From assembly GCA_026707405.1 (NCBI GenBank), contig JAPOWW010000010.1, positions 177,160-241,159 on the forward strand: a DNA stretch of 64,000 bases, given 5' to 3'. This document shows, in pieces, positions 46,080-54,591 of the stretch; position 1 is the first letter of the stretch; the number at the start of each line of letters is the position of its first letter. This DNA is from Chloroflexota bacterium (GTDB lineage Bacteria > Chloroflexota > UBA11872 > VXNJ01). The notes beneath the pieces were generated by a model. The model ran no database searches. It had not been told where the DNA came from and was given only the letters and a program-made list of their open reading frames with translations. The position numbers and the translations under genes are program-made.

Positions 46080-46140
46080 GAACCAATCTCCTAAAGTCGA
46101 AGGGAAACCCGCCGCCGTCCTGCTGAAGCAATCGCCGCGC

Positions 46141-47202
46141 TCAGATTAGAGAATCTACCCTGACCGGGCGTCCGCAGGCAGCCGAGCGGTAGCCCGCCTC
46201 CAGAAACTCGACGACTCGCGCGCCGACGTCGCCCGGAGCGCGGTTCTCGGCTTCTCCCAGAATCACGTCCGTCAGTCCCCGTGACGGCAGGTGCGCAGGA
46301 TACAGCTCCTCCTCTGTTAGGTCCGTGAACTGCTCGGACGTGCCATCGTGATACTGGGCCTCAAGTCGCCCCCCGGCCAAGTCCTGGCGCACCACACCGT
46401 CGCTTCCCGCGTACACGAATCCCTGGTCCAGCCGTTGGTGAGGGCGCATCGCGCCGGTTGATGCCATCGTGCCCGATGCTCCGTTGTCGAGCCGGTAGCT
46501 GAACGAGTTGACCAGGTCCACGGCCAGATCGTAGCTCTCCATGAAGGCAAATACCTCCACGGCCCGCCGGTCCGTGACCCATAGCACCATGCCCATCGGG
46601 TGCGTCACCTGCAGATGCCCCTGACCGCCCCCGGCGATGTTCGGGTCCGAGTAGCTGTTCGGCTCCGGCCCCGTCACCGGAAACCCGAACGCCTCGGCGT
46701 AGTCCTGGGGCCTCCCTCGCAGGTAAGACTCGACCCAGGAAGTGAATATGCCGGAGACGAGCTGCACGTCGCCGATCTTGCCCGACTGCACGATCTCGCG
46801 CGCGGCTTCAGCGTGCCGCGTGAACTGCGACGTGTAGCCGACCATTAGGTGCAGACCGTTGTTCTTTGCCCTTCCGACGAGGTCCCACGCATCGGCCGCC
46901 GTCAGGGTCATCGGCTTCTCGACCAACACGTGGACGCCGGCGTCCAGCGCGTCGCGGGCGACCTCGTAGTGGTAGGCATGCTGGACCGCGATCACAACCC
47001 CGTCGACGCCTGCCGCCAGCAGTTCTCGGTGGTCATGGTAGGTGTTGCCAATGTCGTAGTAGTCGGCGGCAGCCGCTGCCTTCTCCGGTTTGACGTCGGC
47101 GATGCCTATAAGCTCCGCCTTCTCGTACGTCTTTAGGCTGGGAATGTGGTACTGCGTCGCCCACCATCCGGCTCCGATCACGCCCATTCTCGCCCTGGCC
47201 AT
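46141..47202 (-). CDS. Gfo/Idh/MocA-family oxidoreductase
   Basis: The 353-residue dehydrogenase has a Rossmann GVIGAGWWATQYHIPSL start and the family VEKPMTLTAADAWDLV motif carrying the conserved Lys. Its C-terminal sheet domain includes GGGQGHLQVTHPMGMV, where a His may be catalytic. It probably oxidises a sugar or inositol with NAD(P). AGGGGG lies upstream of ATG 47202. It is in line with the amidohydrolase gene. The sugar is not known. Confidence 0.92.
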   Translation of the reverse strand: MARARMGVIGAGWWATQYHIPSLKTYEKAELIGIADVKPEKAAAAADYYDIGNTYHDHRELLAAGVDGVVIAVQHAYHYEVARDALDAGVHVLVEKPMTLTAADAWDLVGRAKNNGLHLMVGYTSQFTRHAEAAREIVQSGKIGDVQLVSGIFTSWVESYLRGRPQDYAEAFGFPVTGPEPNSYSDPNIAGGGQGHLQVTHPMGMVLWVTDRRAVEVFAFMESYDLAVDLVNSFSYRLDNGASGTMASTGAMRPHQRLDQGFVYAGSDGVVRQDLAGGRLEAQYHDGTSEQFTDLTEEELYPAHLPSRGLTDVILGEAENRAPGDVGARVVEFLEAGYRSAACGRPVRVDSLI

Positions 47203-47310
47203 GACTCGTCCCCCTCGCTACCGGAAGATTCGGATGCAATCAAACCAAGCGCTTGACCGGGATCGCGGCCCGCCAGGCCGCCCCCCACAGTAGCGTCGCG
47301 TTGACGAAAA

Positions 47311-47341
47311 ACTATACCTACTACGCACGTCATGTCGTCAA
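47311..47341 (-). promoter_or_regulatory. Possible promoter for the Gfo/Idh gene
   Basis: On the minus strand TTGACG (47336-47341) is followed by TATAGT (47311-47316) with a 19-base spacer, which is longer than the best 17. It lies about 110 bases before the gene start. This rests on eye matching only. Confidence 0.3.
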
Positions 47342-47404
47342 CAATCCAGGCGGCCCGGCCAGACGCGATAGTCTCCCCGCTTCACACGGGCGCCTGCACC
47401 AGCT

Positions 47405-48808
47405 TCAGGCCGAGTGAAACGCCCTATCGGCGCGCCGCGCGGCGCGCTGGCCACCGGGCACGTCCACGCGCGTCAGCAGCACTATCCCGATAATGAAAAA
47501 GGCCATGATTGCCAGAACGCTCAGGCGGCTGGAGCCGGCCAATAACGAGACCCACCCGAAGATCGCCGGACCCAGGATGCCGGCGAATTTGCTGCCAATC
47601 GTAAGGAAGGCAAAAAACTCCGCGGATTTATGCCGGGGAATCAGGCTGGCATAGAGCGAGCGACTTAGGGCTTGGCTGCCGCCGATCACGGCGCCGACGA
47701 CGATCGCCAGCACATAGAAGTGCAGGGTGGTCGTCACGAAATACGCCAGCCCGCTGATCACCACATACACCGACAGGACAAGGTAGAGGGTACGCTTGGT
47801 GCCCAATCGCCCGGCCAGGACGCCGGTGAGAAAGGTGCAGGGCATAGCCACGAACTGCACTGCCAGAATGGCCCCAATGAGCTGCGGTCCCCCAAGGCCG
47901 ATCTCGGTGCCGTAGGCGGCGGCCATTCCGTTGATCGTGCCGATCCCGTCGTTGTAAGCCAGGAACGCCAACAGGAACAGGAAGGCGTGCCGATAGCCCC
48001 GGATTTCGCGGAACGTCTTCACCAGCCGCGTCACGCCCACACGTACCGGATTCATGCCGGCGACTTCGTCCTGGCCCAGCCGCCGCGGCGGCTCCGGCAC
48101 GCGGCGGAACAGCGGAATCGAAAACCCTGCCCACCAGACGGCCACGCTGACAAAGCTGAGGCGGGTCGCCGTTTCCGCGTCGGCAATGCCAATTGTCTCG
48201 GGAAACACGATCCAAATCAGGTTGATCGTGAGCAGCAGTCCTCCTCCGAGGTAGCCCAGGGCATAGCCGGCCGAGGAGACCCGGTCCATCTCGCCTTCGC
48301 GCGCGATGTGGGGTAACAGCGAGTTGTAGAAGACGTTGGCCCCCGCGAGACCGACATTGCCGAGCACGAACAATACTGACGCAAACATCCAGTCGCCGCG
48401 GCCGATGAAGAACATTGTCGCCGTACCCAGGGCCCCCAACGCCAGGAAACTCCCCAGCATCCGCTTCTTCGCACCTAGGTAGTCGGCAACCGCTCCCAGC
48501 ACCGGCAGCAGCAGCGCCACCAGCGCCATTGCAGCCGACCCTGTGAAGGCATAGCGGACCGTCGCCTCGTTCGCCGACAGATCCGCGGCCGCCACGTTGG
48601 CATAGAAGACGGGGAAGACGGCGGCGCCGATCACCGTGGCAAACGCCGAGTTGGCCCAGTCGTACAGTGCCCAGGCTCGCAGTTTCCGGCGGTGCAGTCC
48701 GAGTGCTTGTAGCCAGCGCGGACTACTTTTGGCGGTTACTCCGGCCGGGTCGTCCCTCTGTCCCGCTGGCGCTGCTGGACCGGTCGCCTCGGCTTGCGCA
48801 TCACTCAC
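47405..48808 (-). CDS. MFS transporter, UMF1 (Atg22-like) family
   Basis: This 467-residue inner membrane transporter has about twelve helices. The N-terminal LRAWALYDWANSAFATVI motif marks the UMF1/Atg22-like family, and VADYLGAKKRMLGSF is the loop between helices 2 and 3. A loop with PRRLGQDEVAGM divides the halves. Its substrate is not known. Eukaryotic relatives export amino acids from the vacuole. It starts at GTG 48808 with an N-terminal 30-residue hydrophilic tail. It lies 202 bases upstream of the Gfo/Idh gene. Confidence 0.9.
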   Translation of the reverse strand: MSDAQAEATGPAAPAGQRDDPAGVTAKSSPRWLQALGLHRRKLRAWALYDWANSAFATVIGAAVFPVFYANVAAADLSANEATVRYAFTGSAAMALVALLLPVLGAVADYLGAKKRMLGSFLALGALGTATMFFIGRGDWMFASVLFVLGNVGLAGANVFYNSLLPHIAREGEMDRVSSAGYALGYLGGGLLLTINLIWIVFPETIGIADAETATRLSFVSVAVWWAGFSIPLFRRVPEPPRRLGQDEVAGMNPVRVGVTRLVKTFREIRGYRHAFLFLLAFLAYNDGIGTINGMAAAYGTEIGLGGPQLIGAILAVQFVAMPCTFLTGVLAGRLGTKRTLYLVLSVYVVISGLAYFVTTTLHFYVLAIVVGAVIGGSQALSRSLYASLIPRHKSAEFFAFLTIGSKFAGILGPAIFGWVSLLAGSSRLSVLAIMAFFIIGIVLLTRVDVPGGQRAARRADRAFHSA

Positions 48809-49124
48809 GACGCGAAGATGGGACTACTCCACTCCCAGCGACGTCGTCGCCCGTGCCCGCACGTATTAACCTTCCTCCAAGCTTTCGACCACTGGGTATG
48901 TTAGCCCCCGAGCATCGGGATAGGCTAAGCAGGGAGGATGGCTTCCCCCCGGCACTGCCTTTTCGCCCCTTCTAGCGGCTCGCTGAAACCCTGCCATGCT
49001 CCGCCTGCCTCGAGACGCAATATCCGAAAACCGCCTGATTACTGGTCGGACATGTTTGCAACACGGTTGCCAGGCAGCTCCTGTCCTTCTTCGGGCCTAT
49101 TCCCGTCACGATAAGGTCAGCGAG
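48809..49124. other. 316-base gap between two minus-strand genes
   Basis: No gene with family features was found. The sequence is lower in coding signal than its flanks. No confident promoter or terminator is placed. Confidence 0.45.
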
Positions 49125-50591
49125 CTATCGGCGGTCGAGACGTCGCAGTGCTGACCGGGCGGCGAAGTAGCCGCACATCCCATGCACGCCGCCTCCGGGC
49201 GGCGTCGACGAGGAGCAAATAAAGAGGTCGGTCGACGGGATTGAATAGGGGCTCAACATACGGACGGGACGCGAGAACAGCTGGCCTAGGTCCTGGATGC
49301 CACCGTTGATGTCTCCGCCGACGCAGTTGGGGTTGTACTCCTCCAACGCCGCCGGAGGCCGGACACTTCTCTTCAAAATCAGCTCACGGAACCCCGGCGC
49401 GAATCGCTCCACCTGCTCCTCGATCCTGCCGGTCATGTCCAAGTCGGACCCGTTGGGCACATGGCAATACGCCCACACCGTGTGCCGGCCCTCCGGAGCA
49501 CGGGTTGGATCGAAGAGGCTCGGCTGGGAGAGCAGCACGAACGGCTTTTCTGGGTTACGCCCGCTCCACACCTCACGCTCGGCCTTGGCGATCTCGGCCA
49601 TCGTCCCACCCAGATGCAGCGTCCCCGCACGCGCGCACTCAGACGCTCTCCAGGGCACCGGCCCGCTCAATGCCCAATCCATCTTGAACGCCCCTGGTCC
49701 GTAGCGGTACGCGTCGAGCCTGCGCCCAAAGGACCCGCTCAGGTGCCGCCCGGCGATTTTCACGACCTGCCTAGGCGTCGTGTCGAAAAGAGTGACCGCC
49801 GTGGAAGGCAGGTCCTCCAAACATTCAACCTCCAGGCCCGTCTCGATCCGACCACCCAGGGAAACCAGCTGCGACGCCAGAGCGTCGGCTATTCGCTGGG
49901 ACCCGCCGCGCGGCATCGGCCAGCCGACGGCATGGCCGCTTGCTCCCAGCACGAGGCCGAACGCGGCGCTGACGGGCCGCTCCAAGGGTAGTACCGAATG
50001 TGCCGCCAGACCGGCGAACAGCGCCCTGGCACGCTCGCCGCGGAAGCGGGCCTGGGCTAACGACACCGCAGGCCGCAGTCCGGCAAGCCCGAAACGGGCG
50101 GTCACCAGCGGATGCCGGGGCATTCGCAGAGGTCCCATTACGTCGGCGGCCAGCTTGCGCCAGTCTTTCACGAGAGGGCCAAACAGCCTGCTGTACGATG
50201 CCGCATCGCAACCCAGGCCGTCGGCGGTCGCCTCGACCGAGCGCTCCATCATTACCGCCGTGCCGTCGTCCAGTGGATGCGCAAGCGGCACGGGCGGCTG
50301 TATCCAGTCCAAGCCGTAATCGGAAAGCGGCAACGTGCGGAAGAACGGCGAGCCAATTGCCATCGGGTGGACCGCCGAGCAGACGTCGTGCAGGAATCCT
50401 GGCAGCGTCAGGGCAGCCGACCGGGCGCCCCCTCCAACCGTGTCTCTCCCCTCCACCACAAGCACCGAACGCCCCGTCTGCGCGATGGCTATCCCGGCCG
50501 ACAGGCCATTCGGCCCCGCGCCGACCACGACCGCATCGTAGCTACCGGTCTGTGGCACCGGACTCTGATCCTCGATCAATCGCCTCCCCAC
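49125..50591 (-). CDS. Phytoene-desaturase-like FAD oxidoreductase
   Basis: The 488-residue protein has an N-terminal dinucleotide fold DAVVVGAGPNGLSAGIAIAQ with VVEGRDTVGGGARS, then a central substrate domain and a C-terminal FAD end CSSSTPPGGGVHGMCGYFAA. It resembles crtI-like and NAD(P)/FAD-dependent proteins of unknown substrate; no carotenoid cluster is near. GTG 50591 is the start used. Later in-frame starts (TTG 50579 and others) are possible. A very short frame with a strong Shine-Dalgarno lies just upstream. Confidence 0.88.
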   Translation of the reverse strand: MGRRLIEDQSPVPQTGSYDAVVVGAGPNGLSAGIAIAQTGRSVLVVEGRDTVGGGARSAALTLPGFLHDVCSAVHPMAIGSPFFRTLPLSDYGLDWIQPPVPLAHPLDDGTAVMMERSVEATADGLGCDAASYSRLFGPLVKDWRKLAADVMGPLRMPRHPLVTARFGLAGLRPAVSLAQARFRGERARALFAGLAAHSVLPLERPVSAAFGLVLGASGHAVGWPMPRGGSQRIADALASQLVSLGGRIETGLEVECLEDLPSTAVTLFDTTPRQVVKIAGRHLSGSFGRRLDAYRYGPGAFKMDWALSGPVPWRASECARAGTLHLGGTMAEIAKAEREVWSGRNPEKPFVLLSQPSLFDPTRAPEGRHTVWAYCHVPNGSDLDMTGRIEEQVERFAPGFRELILKRSVRPPAALEEYNPNCVGGDINGGIQDLGQLFSRPVRMLSPYSIPSTDLFICSSSTPPGGGVHGMCGYFAARSALRRLDRR

Positions 50592-51077
50592 TGCACGGGG
50601 AAGGCGGGCGGTTCCCTAAAGGAGCACTCTGTTGAATAGCTGCCGCTCAAGACCGCATTTGCCGCTGCCAAGGACTCCGATGAGGCTTGCGCTGATGAAG
50701 TACATGATCGTGACCTCCTGAAGAGCAGGGAGAACTCATCGGTGCGTGGTTGGCTGAACCGCCCGAGAAATCCCGTTTCCGATGCATTTGCTTCTGTTAT
50801 CGCCCCAATCTCCCTCTGTCCGGGATTCCCCACACCGACAGTCTTCAGACACCGAGGATTTCTCTGGAATCCCCTAACGTCCCGCTCCGAAGCCTAAGCG
50901 ATTTTGTGAAAACACGACGGATCTATGGAAGGCGTCGGACGCTTGCTCGGGCTGACATACCCGAAAATCGGTTGAGGACGAACGTCGAGAACTTGGGCAC
51001 AGGGATGGGAAGAGACCAACGCCGAAATCAGCTCGGCAACCGCGAGGGCCGCCAGCCGCCGCCCCGCAAAGAGCCTG
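50592..51077. other. 486-base gap upstream of the phytoene-desaturase-like gene
   Basis: Apart from a 29-codon frame on the minus strand (listed separately), nothing is clear here. Other small frames look like chance. No recognised repeat is present. Confidence 0.5.
50616..50705 (-). CDS. Possible 29-residue small protein or leader peptide
   Basis: An ATG at 50705 follows a perfect CAGGAGG Shine-Dalgarno with good spacing and opens a 29-codon frame ending in TAG at 50616, just 24 bases before the next gene on the strand. The peptide starts MYFISASLIGVLGSG and then carries Lys, Cys and Arg residues and a VLL end. It may be a leader peptide or the remnant of a longer gene. Translation is supported only by the ribosome-binding site. 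Confidence 0.35.
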   Translation of the reverse strand: MYFISASLIGVLGSGKCGLERQLFNRVLL

Positions 51078-52067
51078 TCAGGCGGACATCTCCCGCACCT
51101 GGGTGTCACCGTTTCTCCGCAACCTTATAACGTCGCGCACTTCGACGGACTCCTTCTCCGGCAGCGGCGTCCCACCTTTCTTTGCGCCGATTTGCGCCAC
51201 GCTCGCAATCTCCCGGAGCTTCTCGGTTTCCGCCAGAGCTTCAAGGTCGCCGCCGTAATAGTCGAACCAGGGCAGCCCGGCCTTCGCATATTCCCGGGCC
51301 GTGGGTGGCGGGGAGGGGGGCCGCTGCCCCGTGACGGCTTGCCATTGGGTCGAATTTGTGATCGTGATGAAGCACCGGCTGGCGTGCCGCTGATCCCACG
51401 CATCCAGACCATAACTGTCTTCGTATATCTCCTGTCTCATGCGGCCGCCGGGAGCCAATCCCATCGCCGGCTCCGCTTCCGCATACAGCATCCCACTGTA
51501 CTTCACGTCGTCCGCATATTCCGCAACCATCTCGTGATAGCGTTCCGCTTTCATGGGATAGGCGATGATTTGCAGCCCGCCGTGCTCGGCCGCGCCCGTC
51601 AGCTGCTCCTCCACCGAATAACCTTCTCCCAGCGGCATCGCGACAAACTGTCGGATCACTCCCTTGGCCACGCAAAAACCATCCAGCCACGGTTGATCCG
51701 GCAGCACTACGTAGTCTTGCGGATCCGTGTTCAAATGATTGAGCCACGAATCGCCGGTGATGGCGCAGGACTTGCCCGCGGCCACCTTCACCGCGAACGG
51801 GTACTCCCCGCACGCAAAGTCGATCCACAGCGCCTCGGCCTGGTACATCGGCATCAGCACACCGCCGCGTCGTCGCCATCCCTCCGGAACGCGCCGCACG
51901 TAGTCGTCTAGATGGCGCAGAGGAAAACACCCCAGACTCGGCGGCAGCGGATAGTCCCGGTCGTCGTCCGGGATGCGCAGGGTTCGCTGGAACCCAATCG
52001 AACACTGCGCATTCTTATGAACCTGCGGAAACCTGAAAACCAGGCTGTCGTATTCAAGCGTGATCAT
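51078..52067 (-). CDS. Conserved protein of unknown function, paired with an XRE regulator
   Basis: I do not know a function for this 329-residue protein. It is soluble, with no signal peptide or helix run. The N-terminus ITLEYDSLVFRFPQVHKNAQ, the middle VLPDQPWLDGFCVAKGVIRQFVAMPLG, and HGGLQIIAYPMK look like parts of a conserved family seen in many bacteria. The last 60 residues are more variable and Pro- and charge-rich. Its start at ATG 52067 lies 109 bases after the stop of an XRE-type regulator on the same strand, so the two probably form a small unit. An enzyme or a stress or toxin role are open options. Confidence 0.75.
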   Translation of the reverse strand: MITLEYDSLVFRFPQVHKNAQCSIGFQRTLRIPDDDRDYPLPPSLGCFPLRHLDDYVRRVPEGWRRRGGVLMPMYQAEALWIDFACGEYPFAVKVAAGKSCAITGDSWLNHLNTDPQDYVVLPDQPWLDGFCVAKGVIRQFVAMPLGEGYSVEEQLTGAAEHGGLQIIAYPMKAERYHEMVAEYADDVKYSGMLYAEAEPAMGLAPGGRMRQEIYEDSYGLDAWDQRHASRCFITITNSTQWQAVTGQRPPSPPPTAREYAKAGLPWFDYYGGDLEALAETEKLREIASVAQIGAKKGGTPLPEKESVEVRDVIRLRRNGDTQVREMSA

Positions 52068-52176
52068 TCGTCCGTCTCTCCATCACTCGTCATTCTGTTC
52101 GTCCCCATACTCCCTCACACCTCCGCCATGCCAATTGCCCTGGCTACCGGGCAATCGCCGGAGCCCACCTCATCTA

Positions 52177-52530
52177 TTACCAGTCCCCGTCCCGTACCTC
52201 GCGCACGATTCGGAGGATCGCGTGGTCGGGCATCTCCTTGAGTTGCCGTATCAGTTCCGCGAACAACACAGGTCGCTTGCGGATGATTTCCTGGAGGTCG
52301 CCGGATACCTTCCCCGCCATCGCCAGCATCACATCCGGGTCCTCCCCCAGTTCCTTAGCCAGCCGGACAGTCGTGGCCTCCGAGGGCGGCGCAACCTGGT
52401 TCCGCTCGATCTTGCTCAGATAGCTGGGCTCAATCCCGACTCGCCGCGCCACCTGTCGCAGCGAAAAACGACGGTCATTCTGACGTAATCGCCGCCTCGC
52501 CACGCTCGCAACTTCGCCAAATCGTGTCAT
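52177..52530 (-). CDS. XRE-family transcriptional regulator
   Basis: A 117-residue DNA-binding protein. The helix-turn-helix covers about residues 22-60 (FSLRQVARRVGIEPSYLSKIER with NQVAPPSEATTVRLAKELGED following). After it comes a C-terminal DLQEIIRKRPVLFAELIRQLKEMPDHAILRIV segment which is a conserved extension. ATG 52530 lies only 9 bases downstream of a good -10, so the message may be leaderless. It probably regulates itself and the downstream unknown gene. Confidence 0.88.
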   Translation of the reverse strand: MTRFGEVASVARRRLRQNDRRFSLRQVARRVGIEPSYLSKIERNQVAPPSEATTVRLAKELGEDPDVMLAMAGKVSGDLQEIIRKRPVLFAELIRQLKEMPDHAILRIVREVRDGDW

Positions 52531-52830
52531 AGTTCGTACACACTACACATTACGCAAGCCGCATGTCAATCTCGCATACCCGCTCCGATAACCTTCGCGC
52601 ATCCGCGAAACTTCCAACGAAGGATTGATGCGGTGATCGCCATTCTTTGCAAGCCTGCGGACCGGGTAGGTAAGCGGTCTCGACCAACCGATCAACTCAG
52701 AGGTTTCCGAAGGTGATCAGACCGAGTTCAATTAATGTTCTCCGCTAGCGACGGATCGCCTCACACATGGGCGCACCGCGGGTGCCGAATCGCTAAAGAT
52801 GCGCGAGAATCGATGCTTGACGCCGACTCC
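52531..52830. other. 300-base gap with XRE promoter
   Basis: The part next to the XRE gene has a good promoter (listed separately). The rest shows no gene. No repeat or hairpin was identified with certainty. Confidence 0.5.
52540..52569 (-). promoter_or_regulatory. Promoter for the XRE gene (near-leaderless)
   Basis: TTGACA (52564-52569) and TAGTGT (52540-52545), with an 18-base spacer on the minus strand, lie just before ATG 52530. Only 9 bases separate the -10 from the ATG, so the transcript would have almost no leader. The -35 is a full consensus match; the -10 keeps three of the six consensus bases, including the key T-A at the start and the final T. Confidence 0.45.
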
Positions 52831-54420
52831 TCACACCGGCCCCACGCTCGGCCATTCCAATTCCACTCCCTGCTTCACCAGCAGAGACTGGAAATCGGAA
52901 AGTAGCTCGCCGGTCTCCCGCACCTGATGTGGAGCTGCGCGTCGCCCCAGGCAAAACGCCGCAAGCAAGCCCGAGGCCTCGCCAATATTCCACTCCACCG
53001 GATGCAACCGATAGCACCCGTTGGAGATGTGGGTTGTTCCGATGTTTTTGCACGCCGGAAGGAGATTCCGTACGCGGACGGGGAGAAGTGAGCCCAGCGG
53101 AATCTGGAACGGCAATGACGAGATATCGATGTAGTTGTCTCCGCCGGTGCTCGGATGCAAGTCGATCCGGTAGCAGCCGATGCCCACGCTGTCCTCGAAT
53201 CGTTCCGCCGGCCTTCCCTCCCTCGCTTCGGTGCCGACGTGGTTCTCGGTCACCGTGAACACGGCTCTTATACGGCGCGACTCGCGAATGTACGGGTACA
53301 TCGCGAGGCCGTCGTCGGTCCCCGCCAGGTCGGGACGCAGATACAGACCCGGATAGCCAATCCCGCCGTCAGGTCGAGGAGCCTCGGTCTGCATCCAGTA
53401 GAGCAGACTCAACGAAAGCTGGCGGGCCTCCTCCAAGTATCGTTCGACCTCATCCGCGGGCTTGTCGATGATGTTTCCCTCCAGGTAGTCATTCTGAGGC
53501 CAGTTGATCACTGACACCTCGTGAGGAGCCATCGACTCCGGGTAATGGCCCCCGTAGAGAATGCGGCGGTAGTTCCACAGCGCCGTGGCCGGATCGTCGG
53601 TCTCATGTCCGAACAAGCGACGGGTCCACGGCCTGAGATGCGGCACTCGCGGATGCGTCCAACTGAAGAGGCGGCCCGACCAGGCCGGCTTGAGATCGGG
53701 CACGTAGTTCCGCCAGCGTTCGTACTGCTCAGGCTTGTCGATTACGTGTGAACCCTCTGGATCGAAGGCCAGCGGAAAACACCAGGTCAGGGACTGCACG
53801 TTGTCGGGTTGAGGAGGACCCGAAACAGCATGCGGTTCGCCTGTTTGGTCTTGGGATTCCGCTCCCGACACGTACTCCATCCCGGCCAGGGACAGCAGGT
53901 CTCCAAGCTCGGTTGCGTCGATCACATAGTCGAAGCAGACGACCTCGTTATCTCCAGTGTCGAGGTTGTGCAAGGTGACGGCTCTTATCTGATCGCCTTC
54001 CGTATCGACGGCAACCGGCTTCCGGCCCAACAACACCTCCAACCGACCGGCGCTTCGTTCGAATGCGAGCATTTGTTCCAGGACCGCCACGCCCACCCGG
54101 AAGTCGTGGCTCAGTCTCGACACCCTTCCCATTCCCGGATTCAGGTTCGGTATCGCCCGCGCCTCCGCCGTAAGCGGAAAGTGGTCACGGTAATAGCGGC
54201 GCACACCGTCTCGATAGGCTCTGTACCTTCCTGTGCAGCCGAAGTGCTCGATCCATCGATGCTCATCCGGAGGGACCGCCTGGCTCGTGAGCTGCCCTCC
54301 GATCCAACTGGTTTCCTCGGTCATCACCACGCGATGGCCAAGCGACGTCGCGGCCATTGCCGCGGCGCAGCCCCCCACTCCCCCTCCCACTATGAGAATG
54401 TCGGTCCGTTTCTCCGCCAA
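52831..54420 (-). CDS. FAD-dependent oxidoreductase (FAD_oxidored family)
   Basis: The 529-residue protein starts with a dinucleotide fold DILIVGGGVGGCAAAMAATSLG and continues with ETSWIGGQLTSQAVPPDEHRWIE, typical of the PF12831-type FAD proteins. A late region, KNIGTTHISNGCYRLHPVEWNIGEA, gives the second FAD motif. The family often works on carbohydrate or sugar-acid compounds. TTG 54420 was chosen because AAGGAG lies 7 bases upstream. The longer frame starts at 54468. The substrate is not known, but the setting is catabolic. Confidence 0.9.
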   Translation of the reverse strand: MAEKRTDILIVGGGVGGCAAAMAATSLGHRVVMTEETSWIGGQLTSQAVPPDEHRWIEHFGCTGRYRAYRDGVRRYYRDHFPLTAEARAIPNLNPGMGRVSRLSHDFRVGVAVLEQMLAFERSAGRLEVLLGRKPVAVDTEGDQIRAVTLHNLDTGDNEVVCFDYVIDATELGDLLSLAGMEYVSGAESQDQTGEPHAVSGPPQPDNVQSLTWCFPLAFDPEGSHVIDKPEQYERWRNYVPDLKPAWSGRLFSWTHPRVPHLRPWTRRLFGHETDDPATALWNYRRILYGGHYPESMAPHEVSVINWPQNDYLEGNIIDKPADEVERYLEEARQLSLSLLYWMQTEAPRPDGGIGYPGLYLRPDLAGTDDGLAMYPYIRESRRIRAVFTVTENHVGTEAREGRPAERFEDSVGIGCYRIDLHPSTGGDNYIDISSLPFQIPLGSLLPVRVRNLLPACKNIGTTHISNGCYRLHPVEWNIGEASGLLAAFCLGRRAAPHQVRETGELLSDFQSLLVKQGVELEWPSVGPV

Positions 54421-54591
54421 GGACTCGCTCCTTCTCCTCGCTTTCCGGCCCCAAGAAACCGGCCTCACCTCAGAGTCTAGGCAAACGATCCCATCGCATC
54501 AGTCAGGCAGATCTTATTTTGCACAACCACATCCTGAAGGAGACGGCGTGCATGCATTGTCGCGGGAGAGCATTTGTCTAAGGCGTAGACC

